Positions 25,397 to 34,539 of a stretch of 64,000 nt of DNA are shown here, piece after piece (the first letter of the stretch is position 1; every line of letters begins with the position of its first letter). The notes beneath the pieces were generated by a model, which saw nothing but the letters and a program-made list of their open reading frames with translations, did no database searches and was not told the DNA's origin. The stretch is from Bdellovibrio bacteriovorus str. Tiberius (GTDB taxonomy: Bacteria; Bdellovibrionota; Bdellovibrionia; Bdellovibrionales; Bdellovibrionaceae): the NCBI RefSeq assembly GCF_000317895.1, contig NC_019567.1, positions 3,782,001 through 3,846,000 of the forward strand. The letters are read 5' to 3'. The position numbers and the translations under genes were made by a program.

Positions 25397-26212
25397 CTAT
25401 TTATGGTTGATGAACCAGTTGGTGATCAGCTCGGGAGCTTCTTCCAGCCACTCGTGCCGGGCCCAAGGGCTGACGAACATCTCGGTTTCCACACCCTGAC
25501 TCTTTAAAACCTCGTGATACGGATACATCGTGCGCACCGGAACCACCGGATCCAATCGGCCGTGCAGGAAAATTGTTGGCGGATGATTCTCCGGAACCTG
25601 CGCCGGAACAAAACACATCGGCCCTCCACAATCAGCATAAGACGCCGAGTGAACCGCAAGGGCTTTAAACACCCCTGGGAAGGCCACCGCCATACGGCTG
25701 GAATGATATCCACCGCTGGAGATCCCTGTGGCATACAGACGATCCATGTTCAGCTTCCCGAATTCCCCATTCCCCATGGCTGCTAAAAGCTCTTCCACGA
25801 AATAGCGATCTTCAGAAGTGTCATAATCAATTCCCACGATATTCGTCATCCAGGCCACACCTTCAATCGCCGGCGGAGCAATCACCGCAAAGCCGGAATC
25901 AAGCAGCGTCTGGATCAGACGAATTTCGTTATATCCGCCAGCAATCATCAGACTGCTGCGGGAAAACTCCACCGGAAAAAGACTGCCCTGATACAAAATG
26001 ACCGTTGGCCATCCCGCTTTCGGTGTCTTTCCTTTGGGCAGGGAGTACTTCACGTGACGGGTTAAATGAGGACCGGAAACAAGCTTTTCCAAATAAGGGC
26101 ACGTCAGGCGATCCACAAGTCCCGTGACTTCACAGTTGGATACCTTCTTTGCCGCTTGAGCCGACAGACTCATCGCCACAGCACCAAAGACACCTGCTAA
26201 AAGTTTTTTCAT
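25397..26212 (-). CDS. Exported PHB-depolymerase-like esterase (alpha/beta hydrolase)
   Basis: A 271-residue secreted alpha/beta hydrolase of the poly(3-hydroxybutyrate) depolymerase/feruloyl-esterase type. After a signal peptide (MKKLLAGVFGAVAMSLSAQA) come the nucleophile motif GISSGG (serine about 168), the acid in HGRLDPVVP and the histidine in ARHEW near the end. Several cysteines (GGPMCFVP, TCPYLE) suggest disulphides. For a predator it could degrade prey storage polyester or ester-linked material. It starts behind AAAGGAG. Confidence 0.85.
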   Translation of the reverse strand: MKKLLAGVFGAVAMSLSAQAAKKVSNCEVTGLVDRLTCPYLEKLVSGPHLTRHVKYSLPKGKTPKAGWPTVILYQGSLFPVEFSRSSLMIAGGYNEIRLIQTLLDSGFAVIAPPAIEGVAWMTNIVGIDYDTSEDRYFVEELLAAMGNGEFGKLNMDRLYATGISSGGYHSSRMAVAFPGVFKALAVHSASYADCGGPMCFVPAQVPENHPPTIFLHGRLDPVVPVRTMYPYHEVLKSQGVETEMFVSPWARHEWLEEAPELITNWFINHK

Positions 26213-26383
26213 CCGGGACTCCTTTGTCCAAACTCAAACCCGAGGCCACTATAAAGGCACCGGCCTTAGTTTGTCCCCTGAATCAGTTGACGGTTTTCCA
26301 AGTCTTTTGTCAAAAAGACCCTTTCAGCCGCGACTCAGAAGCCCCGAAATACCACTTTGTCGTGGGATATTTCCTTCAGCAGA

Positions 26384-26878
26384 CTAGTGGCAGAACCACT
26401 TTGTGCCTTTTCCTGTCAGTTCTGTGCCTTGAACCTGCAAAGTCTTCAAAGTCATGGCTACAAAGGATTGCAATGCCTGTGGCGGCTTTTGTTCCAAAAT
26501 CATCAGGAACTCAAGGCCGTTGCTGTTGGCAACATTCAAAACCAGCTGTTGATCATTGTAGTTGTTCACGCTGCCGGTTTTTCCTGGCTCGTCGCTGGAC
26601 CCTTCGTTCGTGTATTGGACTTCGCTGCCGCAGTTACGGCTAGGGCATTTGCCGGCAATCCAGGTTGAAAGATCGTAAGTCACTTTTCCCTGATCATCGA
26701 AAGTTACAGACAGTTTCTGCGCTTTGCTGCCCGTGGCAGAGTCCGCTTCATTCGTGCAGGTGATCTGCTTCGGAAATGAACACTGATAGCTGCTGGCGCG
26801 ATCAAGGAAGCAATCCGCCTGCGCCGCTGTGGTGGAAAGAATCAAACCGGAAAGAACCATCAAAGACTTTAATTTCAT
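26384..26878 (-). CDS. Secreted protein of unknown function (164 aa)
   Basis: A 164-residue exported protein with signal peptide MKLKSLMVLSGLILSTTAAQA. Six cysteines in the mature part (CFLDRASSYQC, QITC, GKCPSRNC and the CH terminus) point to disulphides in the periplasm. The rest is beta-rich. It ends a few residues after GKGTKW. Family unknown. A GGAGG site precedes ATG 26878. It is divergent from the LysR gene and so a possible target of it. Confidence 0.8.
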   Translation of the reverse strand: MKLKSLMVLSGLILSTTAAQADCFLDRASSYQCSFPKQITCTNEADSATGSKAQKLSVTFDDQGKVTYDLSTWIAGKCPSRNCGSEVQYTNEGSSDEPGKTGSVNNYNDQQLVLNVANSNGLEFLMILEQKPPQALQSFVAMTLKTLQVQGTELTGKGTKWFCH

Positions 26879-26964
26879 TACAACCTCCTACGTTGTTGGA
26901 GGCGAAATTATTTTCAAACAAAGTATTTGTATAATTCATATATTTCATTTTACTATGATTTTAA

Positions 26965-27837
26965 ATGAGTTTACTGAGCCCTTCCCTTGAAGCTTTCTGG
27001 GCCGTCGTCCAAAAGGGCACGGTCCTGGAAGCTGCTAAAATGGTAAATCTCACCCAGACAGGGGTGACCCAACGAATCCGGAGCTTGGAAAAGCAACTGG
27101 CCGTGACGCTGTTCACCCGCTCCCGTAAAGGCATGCGTCTGACCCAGGAAGGGGAATCCCTTCTGCGCTATGTCCAAGCGGCCCGCGATCTCGAAGGGGA
27201 CACCCTGTCTAAAATTTCCGGCAAAAAAGAATCCAGCTTCTTTGAGGTCTGCATCAGTGGCACCTCCACGCTGATGCGTTCGCGGATTATTCCTAAAGCC
27301 AGCTTGGTGATGAAAAAGAATCCGAAACTGCGCGTGCGTTTTGATATCACCGACACCGACAGTGTTTTGGGAAAACTAAAAACCGGTTTTGCGCAGATTG
27401 GGGCTTTGCCTGCCAGTCAAGTGGGGCTCGAACTGGATTCCAAGACGCTCGCGCCGGAACGATATGTTCTCGTCGGGACTTCCGCGTGGAAGAAAAGAAA
27501 GCTCGATGATATTTTAGCCAACGAGCCGATTATTGATTTTGATCCGCAGGACACTGTGACCTTGGATCTTTTAAAGAAATACAAACTTGCCGGCAAAGCG
27601 CAGAAACTGCGTAACTATGCCAACAACATCGATGCGCTGACGTATATGCTGCAACAGGGACTGGGTTATTCGACTCTGACAGAAGAATTCGCACGGCCTT
27701 ATATTAAAGATGGCAGTCTTTGTCTTTTGGCCAATGATTTGCATTTGGATTATTCCGTTGCATTGGCATGGTATCCGCGCACCGAAATGCCACCGTACTT
27801 CAAACAACTCGTCGAATCTTTGACAAAGAAAATTTAG
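26965..27837 (+). CDS. LysR-family transcriptional regulator
   Basis: A 290-residue LysR-type regulator. The N-terminal winged helix (residues 5-63) has the usual VLEAAKMVNLTQTGVTQRI recognition region and LTQEGESLL end, and a periplasmic-binding-like effector domain follows. The 86-bp gap to the divergent secreted-protein gene is AT-rich and should contain its binding site; I could not pick out a convincing T-N11-A palindrome. Effector unknown. Confidence 0.92.
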   Translation: MSLLSPSLEAFWAVVQKGTVLEAAKMVNLTQTGVTQRIRSLEKQLAVTLFTRSRKGMRLTQEGESLLRYVQAARDLEGDTLSKISGKKESSFFEVCISGTSTLMRSRIIPKASLVMKKNPKLRVRFDITDTDSVLGKLKTGFAQIGALPASQVGLELDSKTLAPERYVLVGTSAWKKRKLDDILANEPIIDFDPQDTVTLDLLKKYKLAGKAQKLRNYANNIDALTYMLQQGLGYSTLTEEFARPYIKDGSLCLLANDLHLDYSVALAWYPRTEMPPYFKQLVESLTKKI

Positions 27838-27891
27838 AAAAACAAAATCATTCGCGACTTAAGTTCCAAGTTGGAACTGGGTAGGCGCACT

Positions 27892-27910
27892 TCTGGTGCG
27901 CCTAAGTAGA
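27892..27910 (+). terminator. Hairpin after the LysR gene
   Basis: GGCGCAC and GTGCGCC form a 7-bp stem around TTCTG, 55 bp past the lysR stop. It lacks a strong T run, so it is only a moderate terminator candidate. Confidence 0.5.
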
Positions 27911-27995
27911 CGAACTGAATTATTTCATAAATTTCAGTTTACTTTTTAAGCAACATTGGAGATATTGGCTTCACTCTATTGAAAGGAGGCCATCA

Positions 27996-28073
27996 ATGAA
28001 TTTGATGAACATTAAAAAATCCAATCACCAAGGATCCGCAGTCATCGGGATGGCCTCTGATATCCAATCATAG
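27996..28073 (+). CDS. Possible 25-residue mini-protein or leader peptide
   Basis: A 25-codon frame starts at ATG 27996 behind an almost perfect AAAGGAGG at 5-6 bp spacing and ends at TAG 28073. The product (MNLMNIKKSNH... ending SDIQS) has no recognisable domain. It may be a short peptide gene or a leader for the protein at 28308, 230 bp downstream. The only evidence is the ribosome site. Confidence 0.35.
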   Translation: MNLMNIKKSNHQGSAVIGMASDIQS

Positions 28074-28307
28074 GTACTCAGATTCAATCCCACGACAATT
28101 GAACTGCTATTCTAAGAATTAAAGCGCTTTGCTGCGTCTGATTCTTGGTTCTTAACCCAAAACAATTTTATTTTTTCAGTCCCTCAGGCGCGTTCGCATG
28201 GGGCGATTTCGTCTGACGGTCTGAAATTTCAACTCTTGCATTCGCACGGTCAAAACGGCCTTTTGCCACCGCGCTTTGCAAGCATCATTAATCCTGAGGA
28301 GGAAGCT

Positions 28308-28610
28308 ATGAACGCTCTAATGCGTAAAAAGAAAGAATGGGAATTCCAAAACGAACGATACTTTATGAGTCTCGTCGAAACCTCAGCTGATGTTTCTGTT
28401 GAAAGCGTGAAAAAGGCCGGTCAAGTAACAAGCTTCCTTCTGTACCTCGCGTACAAATCCACAAGGATGATGCTTGCATTGGCGTCTTGGACGATCAATG
28501 GACCGAAACTCGTGCGCTATTCAAATCCAGAAAAGTCTTTCGAGACCTTGGAAACAGAAATCAAGCTGCTGGAAACCCGCTTACAAAATCCATTCAGCCT
28601 GCAAAGGTAA
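28308..28610 (+). CDS. Small protein of unknown function (100 aa)
   Basis: A 100-residue protein starting at ATG 28308 behind GAGGAGG. It has a charged N-terminus, a moderately hydrophobic stretch at about 45-65 (VTSFLLYLAY..., MMLALASWT) that may lie on or in the membrane, and a C-terminal amphipathic, coiled-coil-like helix (FETLETEIKLLETRLQ). I do not recognise it. Earlier in-frame codons have no ribosome site. Confidence 0.65.
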   Translation: MNALMRKKKEWEFQNERYFMSLVETSADVSVESVKKAGQVTSFLLYLAYKSTRMMLALASWTINGPKLVRYSNPEKSFETLETEIKLLETRLQNPFSLQR

Positions 28611-28623
28611 TTGGGGGAAGGGC

Positions 28624-29202
28624 TTAAACGCCCTTCTTGCCCAATTCGTAAGCTTTTTTAAGGAAGGCCTCAATCTGTGGGGCCTTTCTGTTTTTCACTT
28701 CATCAAACTGTGTGACCTTGACCGGTTTCACACCGCAAAATTCCAACACGGTGGTTTTCATCATATGAATCGCCGGATTGCGGTTCACAAATTTATTCCA
28801 CCACCACGGGGCATCCGTCGTAATGATCAATCTGCCCGTGCGACCTTTCAACAAACGATCCCAGAACGGATCGTTCTTATGATATTTAAATGCAAAACCC
28901 GGAAGCAGCACGCGATCCAGGAGGCCTTTTAATAAAGCTGGCACCGTTCCCCACCAGATGGGGTAAACGATCACGATGTGTTCAGAACACAGGATGTCTT
29001 TTTGAATTTGCACAAGATCTGGTTCTAGTTCCTGAATCTGCAAATAGCCTTTGTGCAAGATCGGATCAAACTGCAAACGCGACAGATGCACAAGCTTCAC
29101 GTCAAAGCCTGATTCTTTTGCTCCATCAAAGTATTTCTGCGCCAAAGATCCGCAAAGGGCCGTCTCGTTCGGGTGACCATTCAGAATAAGAATCTTTTTC
29201 AT
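28624..29202 (-). CDS. Flavodoxin-fold NAD(P)H:quinone oxidoreductase
   Basis: A 192-residue quinone reductase of the NQO/MdaB/KefF type. ILILNGHPNETALCGSLA is the phosphate-binding loop for FMN or FAD and IVYPIWWGTVPALLKGLLDRVL the flavin-contact segment. Such enzymes make two-electron reductions of quinones and so protect against redox cycling. Its ATG overlaps the end of the DoxX gene by 4 bp, so both are translated from one mRNA under the TetR operator at 29644-29683. Confidence 0.9.
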   Translation of the reverse strand: MKKILILNGHPNETALCGSLAQKYFDGAKESGFDVKLVHLSRLQFDPILHKGYLQIQELEPDLVQIQKDILCSEHIVIVYPIWWGTVPALLKGLLDRVLLPGFAFKYHKNDPFWDRLLKGRTGRLIITTDAPWWWNKFVNRNPAIHMMKTTVLEFCGVKPVKVTQFDEVKNRKAPQIEAFLKKAYELGKKGV

Positions 29203-29645
29203 GCAATACCTCCCACATACAAAGCGGCAATGAATGCGACTTGCACCAGGCCCCGCTGCAGCACGGACAATTGTTTGGCGCCCCTGAAGCGGATGTCGTG
29301 TTTGGCGGCGTAATAGTTAGCCGGGAAGACCAGAATCAAAAACACGATCAATGCTTTTGCGGCAAACGGGCGCGTGACGGGATCTGCCAGATCCACAGCG
29401 CCCAGAATTTCCAGCGCCCCGGTCACATAGACCAATAGCATTTTGGCCGGGAACACCGGCGGGATCATTTTCACAAATTCATGGCGAAGCGGCGTAAAGT
29501 GGCTGACCCCGGCAAAGAAAAAGACCTGAATCATGATCCACAGCGCGACCTCATTCCAGGTGGCCAGCAATCCAACAGCCCTGGCTGTCAGCGCCAACAA
29601 AGAAAACACGATCAACATACGGTAAAAGGCATTGAGCTTTTTCAT
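29199..29645 (-). CDS. DoxX-family membrane protein
   Basis: A 148-residue inner-membrane protein with four membrane helices in the DoxX/DoxD-like pattern. It has the PPVFPAKMLLVYVTGALEILGAV segment of the family. DoxX proteins often accompany redox enzymes. It is the first gene of an operon with a quinone reductase, and its start codon lies at the edge of the TetR palindrome, so the repressor would block transcription close to the start. Exact role unknown. Confidence 0.88.
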   Translation of the reverse strand: MKKLNAFYRMLIVFSLLALTARAVGLLATWNEVALWIMIQVFFFAGVSHFTPLRHEFVKMIPPVFPAKMLLVYVTGALEILGAVDLADPVTRPFAAKALIVFLILVFPANYYAAKHDIRFRGAKQLSVLQRGLVQVAFIAALYVGGIA

Positions 29646-29683
29646 GTTTACAATGTTAACATTAATGTGACCATTGTAAACAT
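29644..29683. promoter_or_regulatory. 40-bp TetR operator with 12-bp perfect arms
   Basis: ATGTTTACAATG (29644-29655) and CATTGTAAACAT (29672-29683) are exact inverted repeats around a 16-bp centre that itself contains GTTAAC and CATTAATG. It fills the gap between doxX and the TetR gene. The arm spacing suggests two repressor dimers or a long single site. Confidence 0.85.
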
Positions 29684-29709
29684 AGAAAAGGAGTGCTAGT
29701 CTTTATTTC

Positions 29710-30312
29710 ATGGCTAAGACATATCACCATGGTGACCTTAAAACGGCCGCCATTAAAAAGACGGTTGAAATCATTCAAAAAAAGGGCGAAGCCGATTTTA
29801 CATTGCGTGAAATTGCCGAAAGCCTCAAAGTGAGCCACACCGCCGTTTATCGCCATTTTAAATCCAAGCAGGATCTGCTTTCGCATATTGCCGAAGAGGG
29901 CTTCAACAACCTTATCACCGCCTTTGAAAAGTCCACCCTGGGGCTTCGCAGCCCCCGTCAACGTCTAACGGCTTTAGGAAGAACCTATATTGAATTTGCC
30001 TTAAGCCATTCCGGCCACTACCGGGCGATGTTTCATCAGGAACTTCGTTGCGCCAAGGACCAGCGGGCCGAACTTGAGTCCGCGGGCTACAAAGCCTTTG
30101 CCATGTTGGCAGAGTGCCTGCACGACGGAATGAAGAGCCAAGTATTTAAAAAATCCAATCCCGAAGAGGCCGGCCGGTCGGTTTGGTCAGGCATTCATGG
30201 TTTTTCGGTATTGATGATCGACGGACAGTTTCAAAGCCTGACCAACAAAACCGCTTTAAACGAAGCTATCGACGGCCATCTGGCCTTTTTGGAGCGAGCT
30301 CTTTTGAAATAG
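29710..30312 (+). CDS. TetR-family transcriptional regulator
   Basis: A 200-residue TetR regulator. The N-terminal helix-turn-helix spans about 10-60 (FTLREIAESLKVSHTAVYRHFKS), and the C-terminal ligand domain has the TetR_C_33-like FALSHSGHYRAMFHQE segment. It is divergent from the doxX/quinone-reductase operon across the palindrome at 29644-29683, so it very likely represses both directions. A quinone or electrophile is a reasonable but unproven inducer. Confidence 0.92.
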   Translation: MAKTYHHGDLKTAAIKKTVEIIQKKGEADFTLREIAESLKVSHTAVYRHFKSKQDLLSHIAEEGFNNLITAFEKSTLGLRSPRQRLTALGRTYIEFALSHSGHYRAMFHQELRCAKDQRAELESAGYKAFAMLAECLHDGMKSQVFKKSNPEEAGRSVWSGIHGFSVLMIDGQFQSLTNKTALNEAIDGHLAFLERALLK

Positions 30313-30534
30313 AAAGGCGCCTCACAGTCAGGCTTTAATCCCTTGTTTTAGTTTTTGAACTCTTTTGAGATTTCAATACTTTGCGTTAATAGCGCTTTCG
30401 CTTCAGTTTTCTGGCTTAAACAGACTTTCAGACGCTGTCCCAAGGTTTTGATGCCCTGTTTTTCTTTGTCATCGCGGCAGGGGCATTCTATATTTTCAGG
30501 GCTTCAATAATCCAATCACAAAGGACACCGACTT

Positions 30535-31764
30535 ATGAAAAAAATCAAAGTTGCCAATCCCGTCGTTGAGCTCGACGGCGATGAAATGACAAGAATCATC
30601 TGGAAATTCATCAAACAACAATTGATCCTTCCTTACCTTGATATCGACATTAAGTACTACGACTTGGGCATGGAGCATCGTGATGCTACCAACGACCAAG
30701 TGACTGTTGACGCTGCTGAAGCGATCAAAAAATACAACGTGGGTATCAAATGCGCGACGATCACTCCGGACGAAGCTCGCGTGACTGAATTCAACCTGAA
30801 ACAAATGTGGAAGTCCCCGAACGGCACTATCCGTAACATTTTGGATGGCACTGTATTCCGTGAACCCATCATCTGCAAAAACGTTCCTCGCCTGGTTCCT
30901 AACTGGACAGCACCTATCTGCATCGGTCGTCACGCTTTCGGTGACCAATACCGTGCAACTGACTTCGTAACCAAAGGCAAAGGCAAGCTGACTGTGACTT
31001 TCCAACCTGAAAACGGTGGCGAAACGATCACTCACGAAGTTTACAACTTCAAAGGCGATGGCGTTGCTTTGACTATGTACAACACTGACGAATCCATCAC
31101 TGGTTTCGCACGTTCTTGCTTCAACCAGGCGTTGACCAAGAAATGGCCGTTGTACCTTTCCACTAAAAACACCATCCTTAAAAAATACGATGGTCGCTTC
31201 AAAGACATCTTCGAAGAGATCTACCAAAAAGAATTCAAAGCGAAGTTCGATGCTGCTGGCATCACTTACGAGCACCGCCTGATCGACGACATGGTTGCTT
31301 CCGCATTGAAATGGAATGGTAACTTCGTATGGGCATGTAAGAACTACGACGGCGACGTTCAGTCCGATACAGTAGCTCAAGGTTTCGGTTCTTTGGGTCT
31401 GATGACTTCCGTACTGGTAACTCCAGACGGCAAGACAATGGAATCAGAAGCGGCACACGGTACTGTGACTCGTCACTACCGTCAGCACCAGCAAGGCAAG
31501 CCAACTTCCACGAACCCGATCGCTTCCATCTTTGCATGGACTCGCGGTCTTGAGCACCGTGGTAACCTGGATAACAATCCAGAGTTGGTGAAATTCGCCC
31601 AGACTTTGGAAAAAGTCTGCGTAGAAACTGTTGAAGCTGGCTTCATGACCAAAGACCTTGCAGTTTGCATCTATGGCGACAAAGTTCCAGCTGACAAATA
31701 CATGAACACTGAGCCGTTCCTGGCGAAGTTGGACGAGAACTTGAAAAAAGCTCTTTCCATGTAA
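30535..31764 (+). CDS. icd: NADP-dependent isocitrate dehydrogenase, eukaryote-like subfamily
   Basis: A 409-residue NADP-isocitrate dehydrogenase that resembles human IDH1/IDH2 rather than the E. coli enzyme. It has [19 protein letters not shown] at the start, [19 protein letters not shown] for substrate binding, [14 protein letters not shown], and DDMVA with the metal aspartates. It makes 2-oxoglutarate and NADPH in the TCA cycle. Codon use is more regular than in its neighbours, as expected for high expression. An AAAGGA site precedes it and a bidirectional terminator follows. Confidence 0.97.
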   Translation: MKKIKVANPVVELDGDEMTRIIWKFIKQQLILPYLDIDIKYYDLGMEHRDATNDQVTVDAAEAIKKYNVGIKCATITPDEARVTEFNLKQMWKSPNGTIRNILDGTVFREPIICKNVPRLVPNWTAPICIGRHAFGDQYRATDFVTKGKGKLTVTFQPENGGETITHEVYNFKGDGVALTMYNTDESITGFARSCFNQALTKKWPLYLSTKNTILKKYDGRFKDIFEEIYQKEFKAKFDAAGITYEHRLIDDMVASALKWNGNFVWACKNYDGDVQSDTVAQGFGSLGLMTSVLVTPDGKTMESEAAHGTVTRHYRQHQQGKPTSTNPIASIFAWTRGLEHRGNLDNNPELVKFAQTLEKVCVETVEAGFMTKDLAVCIYGDKVPADKYMNTEPFLAKLDENLKKALSM

Positions 31765-31788
31765 TTGATTTGTCCTAAAGACAAAATG

Positions 31789-31816
31789 AAAGAGGAGCCC
31801 CGCAAGGCTCCTCTTT
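31789..31816. terminator. Bidirectional terminator between icd and the lipoprotein gene
   Basis: AAAGAGGAGCC and GGCTCCTCTTT form an 11-bp stem around CCGCAA with a T7 run following on the + strand. Confidence 0.9.
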
Positions 31817-31818
31817 TT

Positions 31819-34539
31819 TTATTTCTGCAGCGTCATTCGGCGCACCTGTCTTTGCACCTTTTCATCCACCGCCATCGGAGTGACTTCAAGATAAGCTTCA
31901 ACCAGCTTGTCCTGAAGAACCATCAGGCGTTTCATGTTATCGGTATATACGATCTCCCCACGTATGACTTCATCAGGGGATGGCAATCGGGTATCATAAA
32001 TCCCGCCTTTGTCCGGCCACGAAAGCACCAGATACTTTTCTTTGCCCTCTTCCTTTGTTTTAGGTTCTTTCACTTTGATTTTGCCAGCAAAGTCCAACCC
32101 CAAGGTCAGCTCCAGCGCCTGGGCATTTAAACCGGAAAGTGCCTTCTGATAGTGGGTTCTTAAACCCTCGACCGGAATACGCTGTCTGATCACGAAAGTA
32201 AGAAGGTTTTTGTTCAAAATTCTATTACGACGAACCGCGCATGCTAAGCTCTGATTGGGAGCATTGACTTCCGCGCATTCAGTCACTTCGCTCAAGGCAC
32301 CAAACTGATCCGCCAGGCCCAGCATCAAAGGTTCTCCAACCATCAGGCTTTCCTGAGCAATCGCGGACTGAACCAGTGACAGCGCATTTTCAAGCCAATA
32401 GTGGGACCTTGCCCAGCTGATGTTATAGCGCTCTTTCAGAGTGTTGGCGTCTTTTTCGGCCGCCAGCCAATCCGCTTTGTCATAAGAAAGAATCGGATGA
32501 AGCACCAGCAGATTTTCCACATAGCGCTCAAGCCCCTCTGTTGAAATCAGATTGATCAGGTCATACTGTTCAACACCATGAACGGCTCCCTCACCGCGAA
32601 CTGCATATTCAACTTTGCGTCTTAATGAATCCGCATTGACTGCCGGAAGATGCAAACCCGTGAACATCACAGAATATGGAATAATCTTGGTACTTTGAAG
32701 GGCCTCCACCAACGGCTGATAAACATCTTTATGGAAAGTCGCCAGCTCGTCATTGCGGAAATTTGCCACGAACTGAACCGGATTTTCATTGGCATTTTTA
32801 CTGCCAAAAGCTTTGGTCATGCTTCGCTGGCAAGTTTCATAGTTGGATTCACCAGAAGAACGGGCAAATCGCACCAGTGCTCCCTTTTCCTGCAAAGAGG
32901 CTTTCAGAAGCTGCCTTGTGGCTTCAAATGTACGAACACTACCCAGGCGATAAAGCTGGGACTGTTCTGCGTTCATGCTGACTCCGTATTGAATCATCTT
33001 TTCGCAAGAGTTGATTTCCGCGTGAGTAAGCAGTCTTTGTGCCTCAATATTCTGAACGATGACGGATTTGATCTCTTCAATCTTTCGCATCTCTATCTTG
33101 TGATAAGATTCAACAACGACTGCAAGTTCCCGGATCATTTTCATGGTTTCAAGCTGAATTTCGATCATCTGCTTTTGCAGTTGTTTGATTTCGGCAAGCT
33201 CACGACGGATGGCCTTTAGATCAGCCGCCATTTCCGCCTGCATCGCTGCACCGGAAACCGCCCCCATCAGTGCCGGCCCCGGACCACCGGCCATCATACC
33301 CATTGCACCAATCAATCCGCCAGAGGCATAAGCGCTCATCACCGACTGAGTCAGATTCACCACCGAGGCCACAGTGCGGGCTGTATCGATAGCCTGCTGA
33401 ACGCCCGGATCAATTTTAATTCCCAGAGTGACCGCTAATTTTTCAGTCGCATTCAATATCGTGTCCAGACGACCGGCCGCTGAAGCAGCGCTGTTTACAA
33501 AAGTTTCAATATTCTTATTGATGGCCTGTGGCTCACTCAATGGACCCTGGCCTTCTGCGGACTGCAGATTCCCGGTCAAAGCGTCGCTCATCAAACGCAA
33601 AGACTCCACACGGGTCTCATAGCGAAATTCAAGCTCCCATTTTCCTTTTTTGATTTCCTGAAGAATTGCTTCCATGGCGCCCTTGGCCGACTGCCAGTCT
33701 TCACCCATCTTCTGACGGCTGTCCTGGATCAGCTGAACCAGAGACGCGGCTTCACGCACCTTCGCGACCACATCGCCGACCTCACGGGCTTTCTTGATCA
33801 GCTCTTGGATGCTGGGTTGCTTTGCCAGATGATCCACCACGGCCCCGGCAACCAGTCCGATGACGATCAGCTTGGTATTGTCATCATTATGGAAATTGTA
33901 AGCGGCAAGAATTTTGTCGTAACGCTTCAGGATCTCAACTGTGTTTTCAATAGCTTCAGCACGAGGGCCCTTAACTGCAGCAGAAAGCTTTTTCTGATCT
34001 TCGGGACTTAGCTGCTGAATGTAGGCAGGCATCAGTTCAATTGCCACTTTCTGAGCTCTTTCAGAATAAGTTTTCAAAAGACTGTCCATAGCCTGATTCT
34101 GTTTTTGTATTTGCAGATTCAGATTGAAGTCATCACGAATACCCTTCGCACTAAAAGACATCTGGTTGTATCTGTAATTCAAAGTGAAATTCAGCACTGC
34201 TGGATCATTTCGGAATCCCAAAGTCTGCAACAGGTAAATGTTCTTGGCCATCTGACGGTCGCTTTCAAGCGCCGAAAGGACACTGTCGTCTACCGCAACA
34301 CGCTTCAAGTAAGCTGCGCGGTCCTGCTCTGACAGATAGGGAATCAGCAATCCCGCCAATGCAGGATTGGGACTGTTTCCTGCGGCGATCTGTTCCCAGA
34401 ATGGCAAGAACGAAGCGTCGCTAACATCACCCTGCGGTTTTTCTGTTCGGACGATTTCCCGAACCGTTTCTTTCTGAGGAGCACATGCCGACAAGGCCAG
34501 CACCGCACTTATTGTCATTGGAATGAATTTGTTTTTCAC
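31819..34539 (-). CDS. Large helical lipoprotein (906 aa) with Gly/Ala/Met-rich hydrophobic segment
   Basis: A 906-residue lipoprotein: lipobox LSAC with C19. It is nearly all helical. Residues 403-434 form a long hydrophobic stretch rich in Gly, Ala and Met, flanked by helices at about 340-400 and a strong coiled coil at 435-505. That helix/hydrophobic-hairpin/helix layout recalls helical pore-forming proteins, but I recognise no family. It begins with GTG in a 4-bp overlap (GTGA) with the end of the collagen-like lipoprotein gene, behind GGAGG, so the two are translated together and probably work together. Confidence 0.8.
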   Translation of the reverse strand: MKNKFIPMTISAVLALSACAPQKETVREIVRTEKPQGDVSDASFLPFWEQIAAGNSPNPALAGLLIPYLSEQDRAAYLKRVAVDDSVLSALESDRQMAKNIYLLQTLGFRNDPAVLNFTLNYRYNQMSFSAKGIRDDFNLNLQIQKQNQAMDSLLKTYSERAQKVAIELMPAYIQQLSPEDQKKLSAAVKGPRAEAIENTVEILKRYDKILAAYNFHNDDNTKLIVIGLVAGAVVDHLAKQPSIQELIKKAREVGDVVAKVREAASLVQLIQDSRQKMGEDWQSAKGAMEAILQEIKKGKWELEFRYETRVESLRLMSDALTGNLQSAEGQGPLSEPQAINKNIETFVNSAASAAGRLDTILNATEKLAVTLGIKIDPGVQQAIDTARTVASVVNLTQSVMSAYASGGLIGAMGMMAGGPGPALMGAVSGAAMQAEMAADLKAIRRELAEIKQLQKQMIEIQLETMKMIRELAVVVESYHKIEMRKIEEIKSVIVQNIEAQRLLTHAEINSCEKMIQYGVSMNAEQSQLYRLGSVRTFEATRQLLKASLQEKGALVRFARSSGESNYETCQRSMTKAFGSKNANENPVQFVANFRNDELATFHKDVYQPLVEALQSTKIIPYSVMFTGLHLPAVNADSLRRKVEYAVRGEGAVHGVEQYDLINLISTEGLERYVENLLVLHPILSYDKADWLAAEKDANTLKERYNISWARSHYWLENALSLVQSAIAQESLMVGEPLMLGLADQFGALSEVTECAEVNAPNQSLACAVRRNRILNKNLLTFVIRQRIPVEGLRTHYQKALSGLNAQALELTLGLDFAGKIKVKEPKTKEEGKEKYLVLSWPDKGGIYDTRLPSPDEVIRGEIVYTDNMKRLMVLQDKLVEAYLEVTPMAVDEKVQRQVRRMTLQK

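Larger units (their letters stand above)
27838..28307. other. 470-bp intergenic region with hairpins and a mini-frame
   Basis: After lysR there are two stacked hairpins: AAGTTCC/GGAACT near 27860-27877 and GGCGCAC/GTGCGCC near 27892-27910. A 25-codon frame with a very good ribosome site sits at 27996-28073. The remaining 230 bp before the 100-residue protein show no gene; TTTTATTTTTT stretches may belong to its promoter. Confidence 0.6.
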
